Source of the DNA: Zoroaster sp. YZ-2022
Taxonomy: Eukaryota > Echinodermata > Asteroidea > Forcipulatida > Zoroasteridae
NCBI GenBank assembly: GCA_029582265.1
Contig: CM055822.1
Location: 1,116,001 to 1,180,000, forward strand
DNA length: 64,000 bases
Direction of reading: 5' to 3'
The notes below the pieces were generated by a model. It saw nothing but the letters and a program-made list of their open reading frames with translations. It ran no database searches and was not told where the DNA came from. Numbering within the stretch: the stretch's first letter is position 1; each line of letters begins with the position of its first letter. Shown here piece after piece: positions 47,594 to 59,200 of this stretch. The position numbers were made by a program, and so were the translations under genes.

Positions 47594-49174
47594 TGACACT
47601 AGCCCAACACATGCTTTTCAAAAACCATGCCAGATGATAAATCAACATGTAAAAACACTCATATGAAAATAGTTTGCCAGGGTTGTAGCTAGCCAGATCA
47701 ACTTATTCAGCGTTATTATGGGCATAAAGTCACAGTTGATTTATGGTAGTAACTGGATGAAACTTGGCTGCAAATTCAAAGGACATGAAGTGGGGGTTAA
47801 ATTGATGGGGGGGGGGGGGGGCTGGGGGTAACTGAAGACACTGAAGCATGGATGAGCATATTAACATTTCCCTTCTTTGTTACCCTGTGAGAGAAGAGTC
47901 TTTACACTCCTAATATTTCCACTTCCAGGTTGTAAATAATTTTCCGTACATGGAACATAATAGAAAGTTGGCTAATAATTGTGCATTTCATCCATGTTCA
48001 TGTATCAGGTACCACAGAGTCTACTCAAAACACAGCCGTATAGTAGTTGGGTGGAGAAGAAACAATGCAGCTTATGTCAAATAGCTAATGTCTGCAGTCT
48101 TCAAAGCTTGTATGGATGTCAGCTAATTAGCCTTTCATTAGAAAACAAGCTTATAACTACTACATGATAAAGTTGCAAGAAAGCTTGCATCCGTGCTTTC
48201 CCTCTTCCCCTGCCCTCAGCAGAAGAGTTGTCAAAAAGTAAATAATTCCCAAAAGTAAGGTCACATGTTGTAATTAGCCAATTGACAATTCAAACAAAAT
48301 TAAATGTAATTACATCCACTTGATCAAATCTGATAATTGCTTGCCCTTTTCATTTTGTTTATGGAAAAACCTTTAAATTCTAGATAAAGCCAACATTGGT
48401 ATTTATGTCTTGGTATTGCCTTATACAAAAATAAATTTAATTGATGGACTGCATGTTTATATACCGAGAGTGATCTTTATTTATAATATACTTCACTTTC
48501 AACTCAAGTTTATAATGAACAAAAATATAATGATAAATTGACAATGATAGTAACACTGTAATCAAGTATCTCCTTATTGTGACATGCTTATAAATTGTCT
48601 TTGTTTTCACCTACACTGCAAATAATTAAAAATCATTTATAAAATTTGAAAACAAATTCTACATTGCTTTTTACATTTTCAAGGTTGTACACATATTTGG
48701 CAAAATGTCTGTAGCTGCATCCAATCTATAGAATTATAAGCTAAAGATCAGATGCCATTTTGTACATAAATGTTTAGACATTGAAATAATCAAGAGTTGT
48801 ATGGGTGCTTGTAAATTGCTAATAAAACAATGAAATACATATTTATTTTAACTATCCATTTGGTTTCATGACTTGACTTTTGTGGTTCCACTCCTCCCCC
48901 CCCCCCCCATAATCAATTGAAACCACTTTGCTGACCTGTTGTAACCTATTGTAAACAATCTAACAATGAGTGTACATGGCCTTACACATGTAACAAGTGA
49001 AATGACTTCAGTGTAAATGAACCCAATCATGATCCTTTGACAAGAAAACGGAATCAATCTGCATAATAAATGTATGCTCTGTATGTACGATTTAGTGACA
49101 GTCCAGAATGGGTGACATTCAGGGGCTGTCATTGGAATCGGTAATTTTGGAATAAAATGCCTGCCCCCTCCCCT
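47594..49174 (-). repeat. Repeat copy B, inverted partner of 35022-36217
   Basis: Matches copy A in reverse orientation from ACTAGCCCAACACATGC to GCCTGCCCCCTCCCCTAG. It has extra sequence, including a G run at 47806-47822. Its right end abuts the hAT-like element. No coding domain recognised. Confidence 0.8.
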
Positions 49175-50573
49175 AGGCTTGGGCGATATCGATTTTTTTC
49201 ATCCACGATATATCGTCAAACATATATCGCGATATTCGATAATATCGCGATTGTTTTTGTTTTTCACGCATGCGTGCTTTAGAGCCGGTAATGACAGGGA
49301 TGTACCCATCTACAAGCGTCACAATAAATTGCCAGTGCTTATACCTAAGAGACACGTGCAATTGCGCCGTTCACGAGTGCAACATATGGGGCGGGTTTTC
49401 GCTACCCTAACCAGAAACAAAACGGCACAGCTACGCGAAAATGCGAACGTAACCAGACAATTGTTTTCAGTTTGTGACATGTTCAGCATCAACGTTTCTC
49501 AAAATAGAACTTACTCGTGAGTGCTAGTAACTTGAAAGATATACTGGCATACGAACAATCATTTAATCATGTTTTAATACTTTTTACAATCCGCCATCTT
49601 GAAACTAAGCGTAACCAATCACAAAGTTCGGTTTATGCTTGGTCAGAACCATGTCATCGCAGCACAACCGAACTTGCGAAAACGCTTAACCAATGAACAA
49701 AGCCCAAAGATGTTTCTGGTTAAACGCACCCATCGCCATTGGCAAATCGTTTGCATAATTATGTGTGATGGTTACTGCGTCGTGCGTCCCAATCAAATCA
49801 TGAGCCTGAGTTCACGTGAGTTCAGCCTGAGTCCACGTGACTGGGTCATAATATAAACACATGACTAGGTTTATTCCTGCATATAGTACCATGTGATTGT
49901 GAACGTTAGTCACACTATTTTAAATAAACGTCAGATGGTTTATCAAGAATGTGAATGTGTTTTGTCACACTAGACAAGAGTCCCAGTATGGTATAATAGA
50001 ATAGTGTCCTAATCCCTCAACTTTGATCGAGCCGCTGCCGATCCATGCTTTAATTTCATTAATGACTAATGTATATTTTAAGGTAACGCCCATATTCTGC
50101 ATATAATTAAATATGTACGTTATAATATACTCGCCTGTGGTGCGCCAGCCAGAGTCACAGACCACCATGGATAGACAGTGAGACGTAAACATTGTCTACA
50201 CATTGTTGGATCAAATACCCCATTCAATCCCCAACATTTAATCAGTCTGAATAGATTTCTTTGAGTGGCGGTGGATTATTAAACACCCTGTTACTTGGCG
50301 GCTCCTTTGTGATCTGACAGTCGGTTTACTACAGAAGTAGTTCGATTTTGTTTCTCACGAAAGCTGACAAGACTTCCCTAAGTTTTTCCATGGAATTTCT
50401 AACCCAATTGACAATCGAGGATTTTGTTTAATCGCAATATATATTTTTTTTCTTCACGAAAATTTTATTCATCGCGATCTGCCGATGTCTCGATGAATTA
50501 AAAAGTTCTCCATATCATAATTGAGTGGAAAAAATATTGCGATATTCGATATTATCGTGTCATCGCACAAGCC
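49175..50573. mobile_element. hAT-like non-autonomous element
   Basis: Starts TAGGCTTGGGCGATATCG and ends CATCGCACAAGCCTA, imperfect inverted ends of the hAT style, with ATATCGCGAT-rich subterminal sequence on both sides. No transposase was recognised inside. A convincing 8-bp target duplication is not seen, so the superfamily is tentative. Confidence 0.55.
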
Positions 50574-50580
50574 TAACTAC

Positions 50581-50824
50581 TACAAGGGTCAAAATCAGTC
50601 AAAATGTTGATATACTTCCCAAGGTATATCTAGTGCACTTAAAAGTCAAACACTGTCAAACCTTACGTGTAGTAAGTACATTTTAATGGTCAAAATGAGT
50701 CGACCGTCATTGTCTGGTATTGTTCAGGGTGGTCAAAATGACAGCAAAAACAGTTAAAAATGCCCTTGTGTGCACATTTGGGTCAACAGTCAAAACGGGC
50801 AGTTGACTGGTTTTGTCCTCTACA
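50581..50824. mobile_element. MITE rich in GTCAAAA/TTGAC, copy 1
   Basis: Starts ACAAGGGTCAAAATCAGTCA and ends near GTTGACTGGTTTTGTCC. It matches 57255-57514 along its length with scattered differences. Internal GTCAAAATGA motifs recur. Confidence 0.75.
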
Positions 50825-52848
50825 GCAACTTTCCACTAAGGTGCATCAATAGTAGGGACAAAAGAAGAACCAGTGGTTTGACAAATTAATGCTTCATTCA
50901 GTACACTCCTGAAGATGAAACACTGAGTTATCAAACCACCGGTTTTTCTCAGAACCACATACTATTACTACTGATTAGAGCTATTACATGTACCACTAAC
51001 TTCCTCTTGAAGTAGGACACCCCACTGTCAAATCCAAGTTAATACACTGGGTGTGGTCGAGTTTCTCAGATAAAACATGGGAAATAAGTTTCTCAATAGG
51101 GTTGTACTTCAATTATCACATACATGTTACGTAAGATTAAGAATTTCATATTGAAAAGGTCAAGAACCAGATTGTCTAAATACACCTAAAATGTTCCAAG
51201 TGTACAAGAAAGGAGGATATATGGAATAACCAATGTACACAAGTATTGCTAAAATCAATTAATTCAGAGTCCAGTGATTCAGTATCTAGTGATCTATTAA
51301 TAGTAGTTGAATTGAGTAACAGAAAACATATGAAGTAAAATACGGCTGTGCTGGGTATCCAGATACCCAACCAAAACGGTCATTACCCGGTTCCATTTTT
51401 CTGTTCCAATTACCCGTAAACGATATTATAAAATTCGGACTTAACATTTGAGCGGTGCAAACAGAAATCTGTGACTCTTGAACAATGCACTTGTACAGAC
51501 AATTATCGTTAAATTCAAGAGATTACACTCCAATAAAGAAAAGATCGATAGTATGGTATCCTCTGTATTATAAAAGTCAATTTGTTACCATTTACAGTAC
51601 ATGTATTTGTACACCACCGGAGGAATGTTTTCAACACAAGTGAAAATGGGTATCCAGGTACCCTAAGTTTCCTGATTTCGGGTATCCGGTTCCTAAAATA
51701 TCCGAAAACGCACAGCCCTAAAGTAAAAACGTAATGACTTGGCCTCGTTAGTTAGAGTGATATTATTGGATTGATTCCTGGTTGTTAGAGTGATATTATT
51801 GGATTGATTCCTGGTTGTTAGAGTGATATTATTGGATTGATTCCTGATTGTTAGTTACAGTGATATTATTGGATTGATTCCTGGTTGTTAGCTAGAGTGA
51901 TATTATTGGATTGATTCTGGTTGTTAGTCACAGTAATATTATTGGATTGATTCCTGGTTAGCTAGAGTGATATTATTGGATTGACTCCTGGTTGTGATAT
52001 TATAGGATGGCCAGGCGCTACATTAATGAATATATGGAAGTTTATTTAGCCATGCTGTTTAAATTTTTCATATATGTATATGTTCTTTTCAAAGGCAAAA
52101 GTAAAGACATTCTCCATACCAGCCAGCTTTATTTTTAACAACTTAACCGATCTCTGAATATAAAAAATATCCAAACAATTACTATTCCCAAAGAATGACG
52201 TTAAAAATAATCTTGATCTCTTGATCAGTGGGGCTGGGAATGTAAGTGGTGCACTTGCAAGTACTTTTGTTCACTCAAATTTGTAAGAAACACCGTCGTA
52301 GTTTAGGATTTTGTCCAGTCTCCAGACAGATGTGAAATTTTTCATAGTAATACTATAAATAAAACTTAATGTGAATGACCAGGTTGTTTTAACTACTATG
52401 GCTCATTGAAAAAATTTTGTTTTCAGACCCGAATGTTTAGTCTATGTGCTTGTTTCCAAAACTAATGTCGATGTCTGGAAGATCCCTCCCATGAGCAGCA
52501 CTTAAGCGCTTGGAACTTCAATAAACTTCAATAAATTTCCCACAATGATTGTTTAATAACCAATGTGACAAAAAAGATTCTGGTGCAAATTTGTGGTTGC
52601 ATTTGTTTTAATATTGGGTTTTGTTAACCAGTTAGCAAATTTCTAAACAGTTAATGTAGCCTCAAAACTTATATTAGTTTCACTTGGTTAACCATCCTGG
52701 CACTATGGTACAGTAATCTGGATTTCAAAGGTTAAAATCCCACTCTAGTAAACTTTTATTTGTTTACTTTAAAATGTATAATTTTGTGTGAGAGTTACTT
52801 CATGACTTTCTACAGGGTACTAAATGATTAATAGTAATAGTCACTTAC
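50825..52848. other. Region 3' of the Q-rich TUT exon
   Basis: Should contain the last exon or exons of the TUT gene, since the Q-rich exon ends in a strong donor, but I could not identify one. Contains the 33-bp tandem repeat at 51747-51993. Confidence 0.5.
51747..51993. repeat. 33-bp tandem repeat, about 7 copies
   Basis: Units of GTTAGAGTGATATTATTGG plus TTGATTCCTG repeat from 51751, 51784 and onward with small variations in length. Confidence 0.9.
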
Positions 52849-53222
52849 AGCATATGGCTTGATGAAGTTACTGCTATGTCTTTCTGCTGCTGCTGCTGCT
52901 GTTGCTGTTGGAGTTGCTGGTGCTGCTGTTGGTGTTGTTGCTGCTGTTGCTGCTGCTGGTGCTGGTGTTGTTGTTGCTGCTGGTGTTGCTGCTGCTGCTG
53001 GAGCAACACATGTGGCTGCTGCAGGTGTGGTTGCTTCAATTGTTTGGCTTCTATTTCATGCAACTGCAAAGGCTTCTTATCTGGTGGAAGCGGTTGGTAC
53101 TGTGATGAACTCATCAACTTGGAAAAATACACATTACTTTCTGCAGTATGTTGATCACATTGCGTGTCTTTAGGTTGCCATGGCTGCATGTGTTGAGATA
53201 CCTGCTGTTGCTGTGGCCAAAG
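52849..53222 (-). CDS. TUT 3' exon: glutamine-rich
   Basis: Strong acceptor (TCTTTCTTGGTTCAG/CTTTGG), phase 0. Encodes LWPQQQQVSQHMQPWQP, a spacer with FSKLMSSSQYQPLPP, then a long Gln/His tract coded by mixed CAG and CAA. It ends in a consensus donor GCT/gtaagt at 52849 in phase 2; reading through gives an immediate TAA. A downstream exon is expected but not identified. Q-rich tails occur in TUT4 homologues. Confidence 0.75.
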
Positions 53223-56200
53223 CTGAACCAAGAAAGATTAAAGTATTGTTATTATAGATTAATACCAATAATAGATATTACAAAACAGACAAATGTAACT
53301 TAAGTAATTGTACTAGATTGGTTTAAATAACCTTTAATGCATCCATACTTTATTAGGAGGAATGTATAGTAACAGACATGTGAACGTTTCAGCTCATTTC
53401 ATTGTTTGATTAACAAGAAATAATGAATATGCATACATATTTGTTTGTATTCATTCTAATCCATTTCAAATTTGAAACACATTGCACATTTTATCATAAT
53501 ATCACCAACTTCACATCAGGTATTAGTTTTAGATTCTAATAATTTGGTAATTTTGTAGTCTTTCTTTAGTCTTGTAGTGGTTGCTTTTTGATCCTATCTT
53601 GTTGCTACTCTCTGAGTTGCTCCTTCTAGAGTCTTGCTTCTTCTGATGTTTTCTTTCCTCTTGATGTTGCTTCCAGGCATCATTAATATTCTTTCCTTGT
53701 ATTATCTCTGTTTCCTATGGAAATCATAATCATCAGGTAATTGATACATGTTTTATGATCTTTAAAAGGGTCATGTTTAAGCAATGAGATTAGAGTTTCT
53801 TCAATTTAAGAAGGTTGCGTTCAAATAAAATAATCAAATGCTATTTGAGTACAAAAATTAACATTTTTCCCAAATGTCAATTTTGAACAAGCAGTACAAA
53901 CCATTCTTGTTTTCAAATGATAATATTATGGTCCTACAATAATCAGTACTGTATACATGTATTTTCCTCTACCAGTTGAATTAATACTATAATGCCAGTC
54001 TACATCTATATCAAAGCCAAACATTATGAGATCAAGCAATAATAATTATTGTATTTGTTTGTGCATTATATAACACTAGAAAAGACTTTTGACTAACATT
54101 TGTCATGCTAAGCATATGTAAGAATAAACGTGCTTACTAATTCAGAGTTGGTTCAAGCAAAATAGTGTCAACATTAACATCGGTCTAAATCATTGTCAAG
54201 TTTGTATAACAGCAACTTCATCACATTTCATACATTCTGGCTATATATTTATTTTGTATGGCAATGGAATGTGTAAAATTCAACAAAACATAATAGCATA
54301 GCGCACATATTAAGTAAGCAGAATAAGCAAATATAGCTGATTGAGTCCTGGTATGGTGTATTATGATTAATTGCCGACAATCAACTCATTATGTATTGTT
54401 TCCGTGTAAGACAGTCAAGATTGGTTTAAGACACTTTGATTGGTGGAGAGAGGTTCTTTCTTTATGGCCAGCAGTAAAGACTAAGTCTTGTGCTTTTATT
54501 ATCATTATAAAGTAATGCTCATGTCAATTTCATTTTCTAAAGGTTAATATTAAGTCCTTGGGTATTGAAAAAGAACCAGAGAAAAATTTACAAATCCTCA
54601 GTTGGGATAGACGAAATTCCAACTTAGCATGTCAGTCCATGTAATGCAAATACAAACTTCTACTTAATCCTGTATTATGCATGTGCTTGCTGATGTGCCA
54701 AATAAGCAGGCAGCCATTACCAAACATTATATTTTCAATGAGTCAAAAATCTTTCAGCTGTCTTGGGCATTTATTAATGGAATTAAAGACAGACTCTTGG
54801 ATGAAGAGGTTGTGGTACTATGGCCATGTCCCTAGAGGTCTTTATCTTACATGTTTAACACTATGTGATAAGCTTTAATTATCTTATTCTTTCCTGGTAT
54901 ACATACAGCATGAGTTTTGACGTGTTTGGCTTGACCTGATGCTCCTGGTGCAGCTCCTGTGTGGGTCTTGATGGGCGTGGCCTGGCCAGATGTTCCTGGT
55001 GCAGCTCCTGTGTGGGCATTGATCATGGACGTGGCCTGGCCAGATGTTCCTGGTGCAGCTCCTGTGTGGGCCTCGATGGGCATGGCCTGGCCAGATGTTC
55101 CTGGTGCAGCTCCTGTGTGGGCCTCGATGGGCGTGGCCTGGCCAGATGTTCCTGGTGCAGCTCCTGTGTGGGCCTCGATGGGCGTGGCCTGGCCAGATGT
55201 TCCTGGTGCAGCTCCTGTGTGGACCTCGATGGGCGTGGCCTGGCCAGATGTTCCTGGTGCAGCTCCTGTGTGGGCCTCGATGGGCGTAGCCTGGCCAGAT
55301 GTTCCTGGTGCAGCTCCTGTGTGGGCCTCGATGGGCGTGGCCTGGCCAGATGTTCCTGGTGCAGCTCCTGTGTGGGCCTTGATGGGCGTGGCCTGGCCAG
55401 ATGTTCCAGGTGCAGCTCCTTTGTGGGCCTCGATGGGCGTGGCCTGGCCAGATGTTCCTGGTGCAGCTCCTGTGTGGGCCTCGATGGGCGTGGCCTGGCC
55501 AGATGTTCCAGGTGCAGCTCCTTTGTGGGCCTCGATGGGCGTGGCCTGGCCAGATGTTCCTGGTGCAGCTCCTGTGTGGGCCTTGATGGGCGTGGCCTGG
55601 CCAGATGTTCCTGGTGCAGCTCCTGTGTGGGCCTTGATGGGCGTGGCCTGGCCAGATGTTCCTGGTGCAGCTCCTGTGTGGGCCTGGATGGGCGTGGCCT
55701 GGCCAGATGTTCCTGGTGCAGCTCCTGTGTGGGTCTTGATGGGCGTGGCCTGGCCAGATGTTCCAGGTGCAGCTCCTGTATGGGTCTTGATGGGCGTGGC
55801 CTGGCCAGATGTTCCAGGTGCAGCTCCTGTGTGGGTCTTGATGGGTGTGGCCTGGCCAGATGTTCCTGGTGCAGCTTCTGTGTGGGTCTTGATGGGCGTG
55901 GCCTGGCCAGATGTTCCTGGTGCAGCTCCTGTGTGGGTCTTGATGGGCGTGGCCTGGCCAGATGTTCCTGCTAGTATAGTATTACATAATAGTAGATAGT
56001 ATTAAATAATATCTGCAAAACAAGTAGTTCAGTAAAACTGAACTACTTTCTGGACTATAATTCTTTCAGATCTTGATCTTTTTAGACTATTTTTCTGTTG
56101 ATACCTTTATCTTTTTGGACTATACTTAAGTTCATACCTTTGTCTTTTCTTTTCTTTGCCTCTTTTCTTTTCTTTGCCTCATTTCTTTTCTTTGCCTCAT

Positions 56201-59200
56201 TTCTATTACTGCTTTTATCGTTGTTTCTCTTATGATGAGGGCTGTCCTTGGGGAAGTGTCCTATCTTGCCACGCACACCAGGTGGTGCCTCATTTCTATT
56301 ACTGCTTTTATCGTTGTTTCTCTTATGATGAGGGCTGTCCTTGGGGAAGTGTCCTATCTTGCCACGCACACCAGGTGGTGCTTCACCTCCAGTCAATAAA
56401 TATACATCAAAAAAGAACTCCTACACATTGTGGCAAACAAAAACAAGTGCATTTTATTTCTTTGAATTATTCATCAAGAAATGACTTCAAAGTCAAATGA
56501 TTAAAAGTGAAAGCCATTTCATTAATTTAACACATTTAATTTGCACATTAATTAACTTTTTTGTTATATGTTTCTTTTGTTTCTATCAATTGTTTTCATG
56601 ATTTAAAAAGCATGATAAATATGTACAAGGTGTAATCAAGCAAATACCCAAAAATACTGGTGCTTTGGTATTGGTTAATTGTCACTACTGCTGTCATAAC
56701 TATGAATGATACATGAATGCTGAGCTACACAAGTACACTAGTATACACTAGCATTTGCACACAGCCCATTTGCTGGCAGCTCATGGCTATACACATATAC
56801 TAACATAAGTATGCTGCTAACAGTCTGGGTCAATGTGGGTGGTTACATTGTAAAGATTGCTGGTGACTTTCCTATTGCTTTCTCTACTACTGTTTGATTT
56901 AAAGTTTAAAAACTCCACTGGTAACCCAAGACTTTACACACACCATATGATAATGCAATGTGACCGATATGACAATTCATGACATTGTTCATCTTAGATT
57001 AAATATCACACTAAAAATTGTTATTGACGTTTAAGAACTTACAAAGTCGTCTATGGAGCGATCAATTTTTTTAGGAAAGCCAAAATGCTCCCTTGCGTTG
57101 ATGAACACCTGCATGATGAATGTTGCCACTTAAAAAAGAGAGAACAAATATTTAAGCATTTGAAATAATATTAATGATAACATTGATGATCTTATGTGTA
57201 ATTAGATTCAGTTCCAATTTCAACAGTGTTTGTTCACATTAATCCTTCTGTGACTGTAAGGGTCAAAATCAGTCAAATGTTGATATACTTGCCAAGGTAT
57301 ATCTAGTGCACTAAAAAGTCAAACACTGTCAAACCTTACATGTAATAAGTACATTTACAGGTCAAAATGAGTCAATTGTTTTTGACTGGTAAAAGCATTG
57401 TCTTGTATTGTTGTTGGTCAAAATGACAGTAAATAAAAACCAGTCAAGAATGCCCCTGTGTGCACACTTGGATCAACTGTCAAAATAGACAGTTGACTGA
57501 TTTTTACCATTACAGCTACTTGCCACTAAAGTTGCCACTGTTACTATGGTGACGTGTACTGTTGGATATAACAGATATGAATATTATTTGTGTACTGTTA
57601 ATTATGAATTGTTGAATGGTTAAAAATTCTGATTTAGTTGTTAAGAGCTTACTTACTTTTTCGAGACACACCACCACCCAGATTGTGATCCAGATCAAAT
57701 GGATCTTCAATGGCAAAGCCACGTGAAGCACCAGTCCACATTTTCTCAAAGCGTGTCAGTGGCTTATGCTGTCTGATACACACAACATACTTCTTATTAT
57801 TGAACTCTTCATTGAAGAAACGGAGAAATCCAAGCCATAATTCACCAACTGATTCCTTGTTGGTACCTTTCCAAACCTGTGGCTGGATAATATCAGATGT
57901 GTTCATAAATCAAAATGTGTGATATTAATCTTTCTTCATTGGAATATTAACAATGTCATTATGCTTCAATCCTAACAACCTAAACCCATTCAACTCCAAT
58001 GGCTGGTTTGTTGGTGGACTCGTTACTGTATAGCCTAGCCAGGGATTCCATCCAAGTCCAACAACTGAGTGGTAGTGTGACTGCATGAAAGACTGGGGAT
58101 TTGGAGACTTGCATGTATATCTTGTGACATCATTGCCCAAGAACATCACTTGACATAGTGTAGTTGTAGCATCGTGTTGATTTTTTGTTGATTCAGAAAG
58201 GATCTTAGCCAAAATAGCTAGGGGTTTGGGTTCATTAAATGAAAATGGAAAGTTTTTAAAACAGAAATAATTCTAATTAGTGCAAATCACGACTTCAGCA
58301 AATAAGCAGTCAAATGCAAATGTTTAAGTATTATATCCTACTAAAATCTGTACAGTTCTTCTACCTCACGAGTCATAAATTACTTTCTATTCAATTCATT
58401 AAGATCAAATCAAACAGAAACCAACCTGTGAAACTGGTCCACACAGAGAAAAATGCTAACTTTCCTTTACAGTTCTCACACTTGAGTGTTGTCAAACACA
58501 CTTGGACTTGAGTGTGTTGACAATTAGTTTGATTCCAATATCAACAAGAAAGTTGTACTTTCTTGATTATTTGTTATTGGTTTTAATTACCAATGTTGTA
58601 CTGGAGATTTTAGCTAAGAAACATTAATCTTATAAATACTGACAATGAATCTCCAGGCTTAGTATGATAAATACATGAACTCAATAAAGCCATAGTCTTA
58701 CCAGTTTGCGGAAGTCAACCAAATACCATGCATTCCAACCTTCAATAATATACTCGGGCTTTTTATTGCCTCGGTACAGCTGTAAAGAATAAACAACAAA
58801 GATGATTTAACATAATCAAGAAATAACAACTTTTGTCATATAAACGACGTAGAAAGGAGTGATTCTAATTTGGAAAAACAATTGTAACCAAATTATTTGT
58901 ATAAAGACAAAGTCAAACTCTTCTGGTAGTGTTCATTCTATGATCATTCTTTGGAATGAGGCTGACATAGGTGACAGCCTGAAAGCTAGTGAATGAGGCC
59001 GACATAGGTGACAGCCTGAAAGCTAGTGAATGAGGCCGACATAGGTGACAGCCTGAAAGCTATAGTCAGACAGGCAGTCAAGATTCAAAGGCCTTATGTG
59101 GGTAGCAGACCTCATGCCATATTTAATGGCTTTGAAACCCAAATTACATATAAATTGTTCTATATTTGCTCAACAAATTTAAGCAATAAATTGAAGGTTA

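Noticed and set aside
47806..47822. Long G runs (also 13837, 44928 and the C run at 48897) as G-quadruplex elements
   Set aside because: They are single homopolymer-like runs in repeat DNA and may reflect assembly or sequencing slippage; no repeated G-tract pattern was seen.
52859..53173. Plus-strand Cys-, Leu- and Ala-rich frames
   Set aside because: Opposite-strand readings of the CAG/CAA glutamine tract of the TUT exon.
53529..53714. Splicing of the K/R-rich exon into the Q-rich exon via GTAGCA near 53609
   Set aside because: It would enter the Q-rich exon in the wrong phase and stop within about 20 codons, and the donor is weak.
54959..55999. Long + strand open frames with 17-residue repeats (AWPDVPGAAPVW and a Cys-rich version)
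   Set aside because: They arise because the 51-bp unit is divisible by three and lacks stops in several frames. Only the minus-strand frame is flanked by splice sites in phase with the TUT exons.
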